64,000 nt of DNA from Manihot esculenta (Eukaryota; Streptophyta; Magnoliopsida; Malpighiales; Euphorbiaceae): the NCBI RefSeq assembly GCF_001659605.2, contig NC_035161.2:30985691-31049690 (forward strand). Reading direction: 5' to 3'. Shown piece after piece: positions 24,321 to 37,336 of this stretch. The notes under the pieces are model-generated. The model ran no database searches, was not told where the DNA came from, and saw nothing but the letters and a program-made list of their open reading frames with translations. Numbering within the stretch: position 1 is the first letter of the stretch; every line of letters starts with the position of its first letter. The translations under genes were made by a program, and so were the position numbers.

Positions 24321-25182
24321 AAGCCTTAGCCTTCTCTCTTCTAGTAGAGAGAGAATTTTTCGGTGGTTTTCATCTCTAATGCTTCAGGCCTTTCTTTCTG
24401 CCATAACGTCGGCTTTTTCTGCTCCCTGTGGGGCAGGGGGAGCTTCCTCCTCCTACACTATCCACCATCGGGTGGGCTGTAGATATTTGTTTTTGGGTTT
24501 CTCGAAAGATTGAGGCTCATTTTAAGAGAGATTTGTTTGATCTGCCTGTTTTTTTATAAGGGTGCTTGTTTGTGCTTTGCATGTTGCTTTTGTTCTTCCT
24601 TCTTACTAGTGACCCACTGTGGCTGATGGATCTACTAGCACCGCGTCTTGATGACTTGCCTCTCATCGGCGTTTTGGAGTTTTTGCTACTTTCTCTAGAA
24701 CACTTACAACAACTTCTGAATTGCTTCGGTCCCTGGAGCTCTGCCTCTCCATCCTCTTCAAGTCAACCCAGCTCTATGTTTCTAGCGCAACAACTCAATC
24801 TGTCTTCCTCTGCTGGAGCTGATAGCATCATCTGGGGTTTCCTTTGGGTTTGGTTCACTTTTTTGGTATCCTGTGTGGCATCTCCTTTCAAGATGAATCC
24901 CTTGCTGCTCTATTCTCTCTATTGTTTGAAGAGTCTCCGACGACTCTTAGCTGGAGGGCCATGTGGCGCTAAGAGCTTCGGTTCCTTGTCTTCACGGGTT
25001 GCTCTCTTATGGAGTCAGAGTCCCGCAACTCTAGGATTTGATTTTCATGGCCTGGGTTTCTTTCCTTGGACCTGGTTGTGGGGCTTTGTATGGGTGCCAG
25101 ATATTCTGGCATTGGCCTTATATTTTTTCTAATTTTAATGAAATTTTCTATCTTTGACAAAAAAAAAAAAAAAAAAAAAAAA
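24321..25182 (+). mobile_element. 5'-truncated LINE with poly(A) tail and target duplication
   Basis: The element ends in a run of about 24 A (25159-25182) after ttaatgaaattttctatctttg, the form of plant L1-type 3' ends. Its flanks cacaaccagcctcaaa (24304-24319) and cacaatcagcctcaaa (25183-25198) match at all but one base and form the target-site duplication. The interior contains an open frame of 188 codons (24566-25132) with no conserved domain, best read as noncoding LINE 3' sequence. No reverse transcriptase is left. Confidence 0.8.
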
Positions 25183-25198
25183 CACAATCAGCCTCAAA

Positions 25199-27359
25199 GA
25201 ACTTTTTGCTCATTGTTTAACAAGAGCAACTTTCAAAGTAGAGAAAGCAGGATTTTCATGTGCATCATGATATTTACACGAGAAATAAATTATACGTTTA
25301 ATAAGAAAAAAAAGACCGTTAAAAAAAAATCCATGTCAAATTTAGCAGCATTAATGTTGACGTCAAAAGGGCGTAGATGGAGTCATAAAGAAAAGAAAAG
25401 CACAAAAGCACGTGAACATTTTCAAAATTATTAAATGCTAAAAGTGAACTCTTAAAATCTCAAATCAACTCATTTTCGTTAAATTTAAGTCCAAAAATTA
25501 GTTTAAGAAAAAAATGACAAAAACTCTAGCACATTACTTCCATATTTTATCATTGTGAAATTTAATATATATTTTTACCTTAAAAATTATACTTATATTA
25601 AAATATAAATATTCATAAAAAACTCAATATTGAATAATAAATTCTAATACCATATTTTTAATAGTTAAATTTATTCTAAATTTAATCGTTTACAATTCGG
25701 CACCTATATATATTTCATAAAATAACCTTTAGAGAATTATTGCATAAACTTTCCATTCGAGTAGCATTTCCATTTAAATACTGCTACAATTTAGTTTAAA
25801 TTATAAAATGAGTCGAATTGAAATTGAATTAATTAAATTTAAAATAAAATATTAATTTTAAATTATAATTTTAAATTAGAAGTTTGGTTATGATCTCCTC
25901 TTCAATTAATTAGAATTGAAATTAAATTGAAATTAATTGACTCAAATTGAAAATCTAATTTAATTTTAATTCAATTTTTATAAATGTATTAATTTCAATT
26001 CCATTAAATTATCATTTATAAACTTTATTTGACTATAAATATTTAGACACTGTAGAGAGATGCATGTGCAAGCATGAAGCATGTTGATATTAAAAATCAG
26101 TGCATACAAAAAAGTATGCGCAAGCATACAAAGACACTGGTTAAAATATTGGAATTCCAACTTGGATTTCTGAATCTTAAATCACGTGAATGTCATGTGG
26201 GTGGGTCCATGTCACGTGGATCTTATATATGTAGTGTGTAGCTCCTATAAAATGCATGTTGTTGTACGTAATTATTGGAGAGCAAAATCAGTTACAGCAT
26301 TTTCATTTCCACAATTTGAAGCTTATAGCCAAATAAAGTCTATAAATGGTAATTTAATTATTGTTATCACATTTAACAATTTTTTATTAATTTTTCAATT
26401 ATATCAATTTTAAATGTATTAAATTTTATTAAATACTAAAAATTTTTTTTTTGAAAATAAAATAAAATTAAAAAAATTATAATAATTAATTTACCTATTA
26501 TTATTGTATAAAAAAGTAAAATAAATAATTATTTTAAAATAATTTAAAAAATAATAAAAATTATGGGATGTGGAAAATATTTATTTTGTACGGAGTGAAT
26601 TTTTATGAAGTAGGTAGTTAATTTATTTTGGACAGAAGAGTTTAAAAAAATAAATTAAAATTTTTAATTAACTTTTTGTACAGATCAATCAAGGAGTGAA
26701 GCTTTTTTTTTTTTTTTTGAAATGGCAAGGAGTGAAGTTATAATGTTTTAAACTATTTTTGTAAAATTAATTTAAATTTTTATAAAATACAGGGAATAAT
26801 TTTTATAAATATAAATTATAATAACAATTTTAATTAAGTCGAATTTAATTACAAATTAAGAATTTTAAATTTAAATAAATTATAAAATTAATTAAAATAT
26901 GTAAATAATATTTAGTAGAGTAGAATTTGATTTTGAAATACCAATTTAATTAATCAATCAAGTTAAATATTCTAAATCCTATTTTTTTATTTTATCAATT
27001 AAAAAAATTAATCATTAAACTTAACTATTTTTATTCCAGAGGATTACATTATTTTTCTACTTTTCCCTTAATAGAAAATATATATGATTATTTTAACAGA
27101 TTTAAAATTGCATTGATATTTATAGAATAAATTATTTTTATATTTCTAAAATATATCAAAATTAACACAAATAATTTTCTATTTTTAAAAATTCAATGAT
27201 TTAACATTATATTTTGATTTTAATCCTGGGTTTACATTGAAAAATAATGTTTTGTATGACCATCGGTTTCTTAATTTAATTTTTTAAAATAAATTATTAC
27301 TTGTTAAAATTAAAATATAAAAATTAAAATATATTTATTTTCTTAAAAAATAAAGGTAT
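25199..27359. other. AT-rich intergenic region
   Basis: No gene seen. Frames at 25978-26160 (minus) and 26186-26413 (plus) are AT-driven. At 25795-25980 there is imprecise inverted repetition of gaattgaaatt motifs, possibly an old MITE. Confidence 0.4.
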
Positions 27360-27560
27360 TTTATTAAGAGATTAAAGTCTAGTACAATCAGATTAAGGCG
27401 GTTCCTAAGACCCCTAAAACATCAAATCCCAAAGAAGCGCCCGTTAGAAGAAACAGACCCACATTCAAGTGGAGGGAAATTACAGAAGAAACCTTGAAAG
27501 TGAGATAGAATTGCTGGCGGACTCCTGGAAAACATAGGACATCTATTTCTAAAAAAATTT
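27360..27560 (-). mobile_element. possible LINE 3' end
   Basis: A GC-richer piece in AT-rich flanks. On the minus strand it ends with ctttaatctcttaataaaata, which resembles plant LINE tails. There is no clean poly(A) and no confirmed target duplication. Confidence 0.3.
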
Positions 27561-27965
27561 CTCTCTTTTCAAATGGAGAGAGAAAAATATGTGTTAGGAA
27601 CTAAAATATTGAATTTTAAAAATAAAAAAATATAGATATTAGTTTTAATATATTATAGGGATGTAAAAGTAATTTTACTGCGAATAATGCGAGTGGTGTC
27701 TAGCCTCTATTGTTAATCACTCTCTTGTGAGCTTTGACAAATAAAAAAAAAAAAAAAATCTCTTCTGGGTTTTACGTTTGCTTCTGACTGAGACCCAGAC
27801 CAGAGTACACTCGCTTCTCTCTCATTCTCCGCCTCCAATAAACCATCGCTGCTGGCAATATTTCCACCTCTAAAGCGCCGACTCCTCTTTTTTTTTTTTT
27901 CTTTTTTTTTTCCTTTTCTCAATCGTCGGCTATAATTCGCCGGAGGAGTCGAAAGTCGGTTATCC

Positions 27966-30900
27966 ATGGAGGACAAGTATCTGCAGCTTTTCTTGGATGA
28001 GACCTCGTTATATAACGACATTGTGCTGGGCCATCTGCTGCCTTCCAGCTGGTGGGTCTCACTTCCTCGCTTTATCCAGACGTGGCTCCGTAACTACATT
28101 GCTGGAACCCTTCTCTACTTTATCTCTGGTTTCCTCTGGTGCTTTTACATTTATTACTTGAAGCGCAACGTGTATCTCCCTAAAGGTATGCGATATTTTA
28201 TTCAGATTGATTGCTTACTAGTTCACTTGTTGAAATTTGAATCTTGGGTTTCTTTTGATTTGCTATCTGTTTATGATTGGTCGTGGCCTTGTTATGAGTA
28301 TGAATTTTTTTCCTGGGTTTTATTTTTTTTAATCTTATTTTTGGTTTAAAGATTTATTGCTTTTTCAGATGTAGGAACCGGGATTTGTATTCTTAGGCGC
28401 TTCTAATTGATGGATATATGTAATTTGATTCTCATTTTGTTTTTTTTTCCCCTTTTCTTTTATCTTTTTACGATATTTTTAGTTCATTCATTTATTTGAC
28501 TTTCATAGTATTTGTAGCCTTTTCTGTGCCTGATGAGTAACCGGCTTGATCTCTTGTTGATTTCAATGTGGATCTGATTCTTGTTTATTGATATTATTAT
28601 TACCACTTATTCTACTTGGTTTCTTTAATTTAATATCGGTCGGATTTTGCTTGTTGAGCTTATTGTGATCTGTATTTGCATGCTCGAAGGTTTGATATTT
28701 TGATGCATTAGCAATTTCTTTGAATTTCTGGAAAATTCTATCTGTAGTGTATTTCTTATGTTTATTTGTCAAATTTGTTAACTTTCATTTGAGAAACCGT
28801 GTCAAAAGTGTCCGCAGTAGTTCTTTTTCATTCTAAAATTATAAGCAAGACTACTATTTGAAATTTTATGTTCTCTTTACTGAAATTTATACTTGTTTCA
28901 GAGTATAGTTGATGGCAATATATTGTTCTAGCTATTCATTTTCTGCATCATGTCATATTTTTGTTTTTCTCTTTCTGTTTTATATCTTTATTTATTTGTC
29001 TATTTTTTGATCCATTTTGAGAATTTTTAAGTTGATTGATGAGTACAGTATGCTTAATATGCATTTTCTTTTCCTTTTGTTTTAGTTTAATCGAAAACTT
29101 CTTTTCCTTTATCTGTCAAAGGATGATTCGTCTGGCTGAAATAATCTCTTTACCTTATCTATTTCAGCTAGTGTCACTTCTCTCCACAATATGAATGTTA
29201 AATTGGAATCTTTGACAACGAGAGATCAGACAAGTTTGATATGACTATAAATACTGATGGTTCAATCTTTGATCTTATTTCATTAATTTTATGATATGCT
29301 TGGCAGTGATGTTGGCTTCTGATTTCCCTAGTGTATTGGTATGAGATAATGTTGGGTCCTAAAGGTAGTTATTGTTATGTTAAAGATTCACTGTCATTTT
29401 GAAAATTACTGCTTTATTCCTCAAGAGCATATATATCAACTAAGGAACACTTGTTGCCTTTGTATGCATACCACCAATTAAACACAGTGCAAGTTTTTCC
29501 TTTCTTTGCTTGTAGACACACAGTTATCTTGTATCATTCTTACACATTGATTGCTACTTTCTAAGCAAGATTTGAATAATGTCATTACACTGATTGTTAC
29601 TTGTTAAGCGATATTTGAATAATGTCATTGTGTCTGTTGACTATTGAACCGTTCAATTGCCATACTTGTTATTTAATTTCAAAAGGTTATGATTACTATT
29701 TTCTTTCCCATAGATATGACTTCTAAAGGTTATTTAGAAACATGATGGGCAGACGTGAGGTAAAACAACATGATTTACTTTTGCATTTGTACATCCATTT
29801 TTGGTCCTAGAGTTAATAACTTAACTGTGATACAATTTGAGAAGTTATAATCTAGACAAAAGGCTTTTATGTTTTTTTATTTTAATACTCACATAATGCA
29901 TTATTTCCTCTTTTATCAGATTTCTGCTTGATTGATTGGTGGAACTTTCTTTCCCTAGATTGCCATTATTTTCTTTTTGTGTGTATAAGTGTTTGTGCGT
30001 GTATGTATGTGTAAAATCTTTTGGTGACAATAAATTTATGGCGGTCCCTACTGCATTAGATCCCTGCTTTATGAGGGTTAGGGGAAAGATATGTTTATCT
30101 ATTTTCTGTGTGTCTTCTAGTCACAAAGGCTAATCTTACCATGGTGCCAAGGCTTGCCTTTCTAGAATATATGGCATGAAGTATAAGATGCCTCTACAAT
30201 CATATTTACTGTTCACTTTTTTTTTTTACTTATATTTTTTTCCTCCTTTTCCTTGGTTCCGAAATATGTTATAGCGGATGAAGAAGAAAAACACATTAGG
30301 AGGAACTAAGGTAGATTTATGGTTTATTTTAGAATCTTACGTCTTATTTCAATGTGAAAGGAAATTTGGTAGTCTTCTACCCAAACATATGATACCGCCT
30401 TTTTTTTTAATCTCGTGAACATTCACATTGCAGATGCCATCCCTACAACAAAAGCCATGCTCTTGCAAATATACGTTGCTATGAAAGCTATGCCATGGTA
30501 CTGTGCTCTTCCATCTCTTTCTGAGTACATGGTCGAAAATGGGTGGACAAAATGTTTTGCAAGGGTATCTGATGTTGGTTGGTTTGCCTACATCATGTAT
30601 TTGATTGCATATCTTGTTGTGGTGGAATTTGGGATTTACTGGATGCACAGAGAATTGCATGATATAAAACCTCTATACAAGTATCTTCATGCAACCCATC
30701 ACGTCTATAACAAGCAGAATACTCTTTCTCCCTTTGCTGGTGAGTTCTAAAACCATTCAATTTGAGTCTATGGTCTATTTTATGTTGTCAGAATTGAGCA
30801 TTTATGGGATTATTAAGTAAAGTATGTCCTTCAGAAAAAAAAAGTAAAGCAATGTAGAAATTTACATCTGCCTCTGATTAAGCTCACCGGAGACAGCCTG

Positions 30901-31590
30901 GCAGGGAAGTGTAGTCATCTGGACTTTGCTTTCTGCTCTAAACATCCACCTTTGTTAAGGTGAAGAAGTTGTTTGCCTCTAGAAGTTGTAACACCAAGAT
31001 TTCTAATTGTAAAGTGGTAGCCTTGTAGTTCTAAGTAGACTTTGAGTGTTTGGTGTCCTGTGTCTGAGGAAAGGGGAATAGAATGAGAAACTAGGAATGC
31101 AGGAGCATTTTGTTCCTTGCTTTTCAGGAATGGTTATTCTTCGTCTTTCTTCAGTAATGGTAAAATGCTCAATATCTTTAGTCTTGCTTTCTATTTGGAA
31201 TTATATTCAGTTTTATGAGATTCCACAGCTAGCAAAGCACCTTTTTACTAGGCTCTACTTTAGAGATTAATTGGAAATTATCGGTTTACTTTAGGTTTGG
31301 CATTTCACCCACTTGACGGAATACTGCAAGCAGTGCCCCATGTTATAGCTCTCTTCATCATTCCTACACATTTTACGTCTCACATAGGTCTCTTATTTCT
31401 CGAGGCCATATGGACAGCAAACATTCATGACTGCATCCATGGCAAGCTATGGCCTGTTATGGGTGCCGGATATCACACTATCCACCATACTACATACCGG
31501 CATAATTACGGCCATTATACTATATGGATGGACTGGATGCATGGTACCCTTCGTGACCCCGAGGAAGATGCAATATCGAAGGTGAAATGA
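27966..31590 (+). CDS. STE1: delta7-sterol C-5(6)-desaturase (STE1/DWF7)
   Basis: Three exons (27966-28185, 30434-30739, 31295-31590) give 273 residues, close to the 281 of Arabidopsis STE1, with GT-AG introns and closed phases. The enzyme puts the C-5 double bond into episterol-type precursors in the ER membrane, a step towards phytosterols and brassinosteroids, using cytochrome b5 as electron donor. Three histidine clusters that bind the di-iron centre are visible: HRELH (about 145-149), HATHH (about 159-163) and HTIHH (about 236-240), followed by HNYGH. Hydrophobic segments lie at about residues 44-64, 122-142 and 180-200. The ATG at 27966 is the first in frame and follows a strongly pyrimidine-rich leader. 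Intron 1 is long (2248 bp). A paralogous desaturase of the same family cannot be excluded by eye. Confidence 0.93.
28186..30433 (+). other. long first intron of the sterol desaturase gene
   Basis: This 2.2 kb intron starts gtatgcg and ends cacattgcag. It is T-rich, as plant introns usually are. I see no nested gene or bordered transposon in it. Short frames on either strand have no family resemblance. Confidence 0.6.
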
Positions 31591-31849
31591 TACACACCTG
31601 TATGCCTTGACATTATGGTTGGTACATTGTCAGTACTTTGTTGGGTTGGCGTCCTTTGCTTTGAGTGCTTTGATATCTGTCTTCTGCATGTGTTCAACTA
31701 TGTTTGTGCTTTTTAACTGAGAAGGATTATTTGTAGAGAAGATTTATTTTGGATGCTAGGACAAAGCTCTATGCTTAATAAACTAGCTACTAGAATAGAC
31801 TAAGGCGCATATCGCATGTATTCAGTCTGATTAATAGCTATTGTGCAAT
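31591..31849 (+). other. probable 3' untranslated region of the desaturase gene
   Basis: Downstream of the TGA at 31588-31590. A candidate polyadenylation signal, cttaataaac, lies near 31775. Confidence 0.4.
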
Positions 31850-32960
31850 TTTATTTTCTTGGTTTCATTAATCTGATTAGAGCTCTAGACCAAATATAGT
31901 ATCGCACAAGTAGGCTTAAAAAAGCTACAAAATCCCAAACACAAAGCAGCCTACAATAAGGTCAAGGCCTACAATAGAAAAACCCTAAGCTTTCTAAGAT
32001 CGGGATAGAGTTAGTCTGCTGCAGCCTAGGACAATGCCGATGAGGGGAAGCAGTAGAGGTTGTTGATGACCAATCTAAGATTAATGAAGCAAAAAGACCA
32101 AAATATCAGCCTTGAAGCCCCAATTCGGTTTTGAACATCAATAGCCGAAGCGTCGAAGCACCACGAAACACAGCTGAAGGAGGTTGTTTGAGCCTTGAAA
32201 AGGGATACTAAATAGAGCTAGGGAAATAGAGCTCATAGGCGATATGTGCCCTTTGAGGATCAACTATCCAGAACTAGGGACGTAAACGGGTAGGTTTATG
32301 TGAAAATTAAACTATTCGAATTTGAGTTATATTTGAACCGATTCTGATTAAAAATTAATTTAAACTATTTAAATTCATTTTAAATCTGATTATTATTTGA
32401 ATTTTATTCGAACCTGTTCAGTGTTATATATTTTAATTAATAATTTATATAAAAAATATTTTTATTAATAATTTTCATTTAAAAAATCTAATATTTTTAA
32501 AAAATATTTAAATTTTAATTTTTAAATAAAAATATAAAAAAAATTTATAAATATTTTTATAAAATATATTTTTATATTAAATTAATTATTTATATAAACG
32601 GGTTCGGATATTCCAACTGGATTCGAACTTATAACGGGTATTATTTTTTAAATTTGAATATGTCCTGAACTCAATTATAACTATTTAAATTTATTCTATT
32701 AGGATTCGGTAAGATTGGATATTCAAAAACATCCGATCTGTTGCCGTCCTATCAACGGATCATGCTATAGAACCTGGAGGCTCTTAGCAACAGAGCTTAA
32801 AGGACGCAACCCCTCATGGTCCAGGTAGAATTATGTCCAAGGGAGGCTAGGAACCATTAAAGGATTTGTTGATGAAGCACAATGAATTTGCTCGTAAGCC
32901 GCACAAGCAAACACAAAAAAAAACTGGAAAACCCGTAGATATAAGATTTCCTTCTCCTAC
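31850..32960 (-). mobile_element. retroelement-like fragment, split by a hAT-like MITE
   Basis: GC-richer sequence at 31850-32274 and 32752-32950 has the same style and flanks the element at 32275-32751, so it is probably one older insertion that was split. On the minus strand it resembles a LINE 3' region. No coding domain can be recognised. Confidence 0.35.
32275..32751. mobile_element. hAT-like MITE
   Basis: The left end reads tagggacgtaaacgggtagg and the right end, in reverse complement, taggacggcaacagatcgg. These are variants of the same terminus type seen at 8775-9869. The 477-bp element has many gttcgaat and ggattcgg motifs inside the ends and no coding capacity. An 8-bp target duplication was not confirmed. 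Confidence 0.55.
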
Positions 32961-35900
32961 TTCACTGGTTCTGCATCATTCTATCAAATGAAATAGTTGT
33001 GAATGAACGTTTGGTATGATAGTAATTCAGTTTAATTAGGATGATATTGTGGATTATATACTATAAATATATAAATACTCAATAATACTAAAGTTATATT
33101 ATATTTATAGAACATATGTTTTTGGATTTAATAATTTTTATTAATTCAGAGATAACAAATGAAAGTAATACTAAAGTTATATTATATTATAGAATATATG
33201 TTTTGAATTTAATAATTTTTATTAATTTAGAGATAACAAATGAAAAAACAGATTTCTATTTGTTCGTTGATAGATAGTTTAATAGTTAGAGATAAGAATG
33301 AAGAAATTCTATATATATATACATTTGCTTATTAAGTCTTTTCTTAATTATATTTTAATTGAACTGTTAGTCCCTCAAGTTTCAGATATATTATTTATGT
33401 TATTTTTTTTTATCTCTAATTTATGTCTACTCTTATGTATGTATTGGATTATTTTTATTTTATTTTAATATTTTTTATAATATGTTGTTAAGTGTTTGAT
33501 ATATTTATTTAAATTTTAAGTTATTTAAAATTTAAAGGTTAAGTAATTTTTTTACTATTAAATTAGTTTTATTTATATTTATATTTAATTTCATTTTTTT
33601 TAATATTTTATACAATGTCTATGCAAACATTTTTGTAAATATTAAAGGTGCTAAATTTTTATTTTTTAAATTATTTTATTTAATAAAATATAATTAATTA
33701 GAAAATAATAAAAAAGTCAAGTGGAATGACAAATAATAAATTTTATATTTTGTGAAAATATTTGAATTATTTTATACTTTTTCATTTTTATGGAAATTAT
33801 TATATATTTTAATAAAAATTTAATTTAATTTTTATTAATATACTATTTATTAATTTATAGTGTGATATTATAATCTTTGTATATATTTATATTATATATT
33901 GAATTTCATAATAATATATTACATTTTATTTTAATTGATAAAATATACTGTAAAAATAACATATTTTTACTTTCAAAAGAAAGGATTTATTATATCATAA
34001 TATATAATATGATTGTAATATTTTTTTTCTCTTATTAATATATATATATATATTTATCTATTTAATTGTTTTATTTTAAATAAAGTTAAATTGCATTTTT
34101 TAGAAATAATATTTAGTCTTTTTTATATATATTTTAAATTAATTTAAATGATAAATTCATTAATAATTAAAAAAATAAAGATATACGTTAATATATATAT
34201 ATATATTACATGTAATTTATTTTTCTCTTTTATCACTTTTATTTTGTTATCATATTTTATTTTTTAAAAATATATATAATTTATATTAATTTTTAATAAT
34301 AAGTAAAAAAATAAAAAAAATAAAATATATTTTATTTAATGAAGCAAAAACTTTTGAGAAAAAATCAAAATTTTGAAATAAATATTATATAAATAATATA
34401 TTTAAATATTAAATAATCATGAAAAATAATATAAAAATAATAGTTTTGATAATATAAAATTATTAGATAATGCATTGCTGTTTTAATTATAATAATTATA
34501 TTTTATTTTTAAAGTAAAAATAATTGTTATTATTAAAATTAATTTAAAGTTGATAAATAAATATGTAAAGTTTAAGGTATACATGAATAGTATAAAAATT
34601 TAAATTTTGAGATAAGAAATTATAGGATAATAAATGACAATATAACTCGGATAATGACAAACTAATTTTTAATTAAGAATATTAAAATATTAAAATAATT
34701 ATAATGATGTTAAATTATTAGATAATAAATCTAAATTTATAAAATTAAAATTATAAGATAATAATTAAATTAAATTAATTAAAATAATTTTAAGAATCAA
34801 TTATCAATTATATATTAAAAAAATTGAACAATTTTAATATAATCTAAATTTTTTTATGCAATTATAAAAAATTAATAATTTTAATTATATAAAATTATCA
34901 TACAATAAATTGTTGCTTTAATTATTTATAATTATATTTAAATTTTAAAGTGGACAATAATTTTTATTATAGTAATTTATTTAAATTAATTAATTATATA
35001 TATATATATATTAAAAAATCAAAATTTTGATATAAAATTATTAAAATAACACATTAATTCTGAAAAATAATAAAAAATTAACTTAAAAATTATTAAAAGA
35101 ATATAAATTATTAAGATTATAATTTTAAATGTTAACCATTTTAAATTTTTTAAAAATTAATTATATGTATATATTGATAATTATAAAATATTAATAAATT
35201 TAGTAATATTATATTATAAGATAATAAGTTGTTTATATTATTACATATTATATTGAAAATTTAAAGTGAATAATAATAATTTTATTATTTTTTAAATTTA
35301 TTTAAAATTAATAAATAATTACTTTAATTTTAGAACATACATAAATAGTAAAATAAATATTTTGGGATAAGATTTTTGATAGTATTAATCTTTTTTTTTT
35401 TTTAGAAAAAGAATAAGATAATAAAGTAATTATATAATTAAATTTTTATATATTTAAAAGAGTTATAAAAAATAGTTTATATTAGTATAAATTATTTTTA
35501 ATGTTTTAAATTAAGTTTCAAAATAATTATGATAATTTATTTATTATTTTTATTATTTTTTATATATATCTCTTTATCCTAAAAATTTTTAACATAATGT
35601 TTTAATTTATAAATATTAATTATTTTTAGTATGATTCATTTTATTTATATTTGCATAGTTAATTTTTAGATGGTATTATTAAAAAAAGTGAATAATTCTA
35701 CTATTTATTTTAATATTTATAAAAAATTTAAATTAATTATAATTTTATGTTATTTTATATTAATCCTTATATTTTATTAATTGTGTTCTTTATTTTTTAT
35801 AATATCAATAATTATTTAAAAACTATTTTATATATAAAATATAATATATATATATATATATAAAGTTATGAATAGTATTGACAACGTACAAAGTATGTTA

Positions 35901-35985
35901 ATTAATATTAATTTTAATAATAATAATAATTTTTTTTGAGATGAAAATTAGAATATGAGATATCTCACCCGTTTTAAAAAACCTG
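32961..35985. other. extremely AT-rich region
   Basis: About 3 kb of almost uninterrupted A and T, with (ta)n runs near 34040, 34195, 34995 and 35850. No gene, and no frame even of 60 codons. Such DNA often works as a matrix attachment or late-replicating segment, but that is inference. Confidence 0.5.
33081..33244. repeat. 81-83 bp tandem duplication
   Basis: Two adjacent copies each contain taatactaaagttatatta and end agataacaaatgaa, with small differences, at the left edge of the AT-rich region. Confidence 0.7.
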
Positions 35986-36075
35986 GTTTAGTGAAATGTA
36001 ATCTTTCGTCCCTCTGTTTAGTGAAATGTAATCTTTCGTCCCTCTGTTTAGTGAAATGTAATCTTTCGTCCCTCT
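35986..36075. repeat. three perfect 30-bp tandem repeats in a transposon end
   Basis: Units at 35986-36015, 36016-36045 and 36046-36075 are identical and begin gtttagtgaaatgtaatc. The opposite end of the same element (about 37560-37600) holds the motif once, with one base changed. Confidence 0.9.
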
Positions 36076-36669
36076 GTTTTAAAAAACCTTCAATTTAGTC
36101 ACTGTGGATTTTTAAAGACTATGCCATTAGTCCCTCCCGTTAGATTTTCAGTTAAATCACAGTTAATTTTAGTTAAAAGACTAAAATATCCATATCAGTT
36201 TCTTCTTCAATACTTTCCACGACTTTGTACATTTTCTTTCTTTCTCTCTCCAGAAAGAAAAAAAAAATTCTTTTTGCCTTTTTATTCTGTGATTTTTAAC
36301 GCATCACATTTTTGCTATGGTGTTGAAGATCTGAGTTTTGCATATTCCGCTTATTAATTTGCAGGTATTTTTTATTTTTAATCTTACGGTGGTGTTTGAA
36401 CTGGGCAAAAGAAGGAGCAGCAATGTCAAACGTCTTATTCGTAGAGAAGAACCCAGAAGCCAAAATTTAGTTAGCAACCAAAAATCCATGCCTAGAAAAG
36501 AACCCACATCCAATTTTTCAGAAACTAGAACCAAAATTAACTTAGGGAAGAGGAATTATAAGCCAAAATTAGAAATGAGCAATGTTGGATATTTAATGCA
36601 AGGTAAAGCCAATCTTAGAAGTAAAAAAGAAAAGCTGATGCTGAAAGATAGAAAAGAGAAGAAGGATGG

Positions 36670-37336
36670 CTACTCCAGGTGAGTCGAAGTCTACAACACG
36701 GATCTTAGCACCAACTTCACCCAAAACCCGAGGCTCCACTCTATCATTCAGCGAAGCATCCCTGATTAAATCAACAGCATTGGCCTGGATCAAGCTATAG
36801 CGATCAACGGAGATGGTGGCTTCCACCTGCCGCTCGCTATGAGCCTCCTGATAAAACCCAGGAACCGAAGCCTTCCCCAAAGGAATCCCATGATACATGA
36901 CAGTGAAATTAGACTCGCTGTACTTGATCCCTACCTTGTTGGGATTAACGGCAGTGAATAGCATGTGGATAGTTAAAGAGAGTGAAGTGGTGGTGGCGCC
37001 AGTGGTCATGGTGGTTGTGCCGATGGTCGGGTCAAGTGAATTGAGATTAGAAGCGGGGATGCCCATGTACTGGACCCCGACTTGTTGGAGATCGAACTCA
37101 GGTTTCTTAGGCTTGACGGTGAGAATAATGATAAGAAAGATAGCGAGAACAAGGAGAGCAAGGAAGGAGAAGAGAAGGAAGAGACAACAGCAGCAGCAGC
37201 CTTTCAAGGAGGCTGACTTGGAAGACGACGACGTTGGGTAGTAAGGATGGTGGTGGTGGGTGTTTGAACTCTGCGGTGGGCGTAATGGTCTGTGGTCACC
37301 ATTCAGGCTAGTGCTTGGTTGTGTAGGTGGCGGCAT
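36670..37336 (-). pseudogene. truncated LEA2 (NDR1/HIN1-like) gene fragment inside a transposon
   Basis: The frame opens with ATG at 37336 and runs as a full-looking N-terminal part. It starts with a Pro/His/Ser-rich cytosolic head (residues 1-45), a Cys cluster (GCCCCC), one membrane anchor (about 51-73), then the LEA2 (WHy-type) domain with VKPKKPEFDLQQVGVQYMG, TAVNPNKVGIKYSESNFTVMY and GIPLGKASVPGFYQ. Homology stops after VGAKIRVVDFDSPG (near 36683), where the family continues with about 30 further residues in a second exon. The frame then runs into intron-like sequence until 36593. So only the first exon and part of the intron were taken. LEA2 anchors act at the plasma membrane in stress and defence. 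This copy is probably non-functional, though it has no stop before the break. Confidence 0.7.

Noticed and set aside
24566..25132. 188-codon frame as a membrane protein gene
   Set aside because: It lies wholly inside a LINE tail with poly(A) and target duplication, and shows no domain.
36338..36682. 114-codon basic frame on plus
   Set aside because: It lies in what should be the captured intron of the LEA2 fragment, and runs antisense into its exon; no family resemblance.
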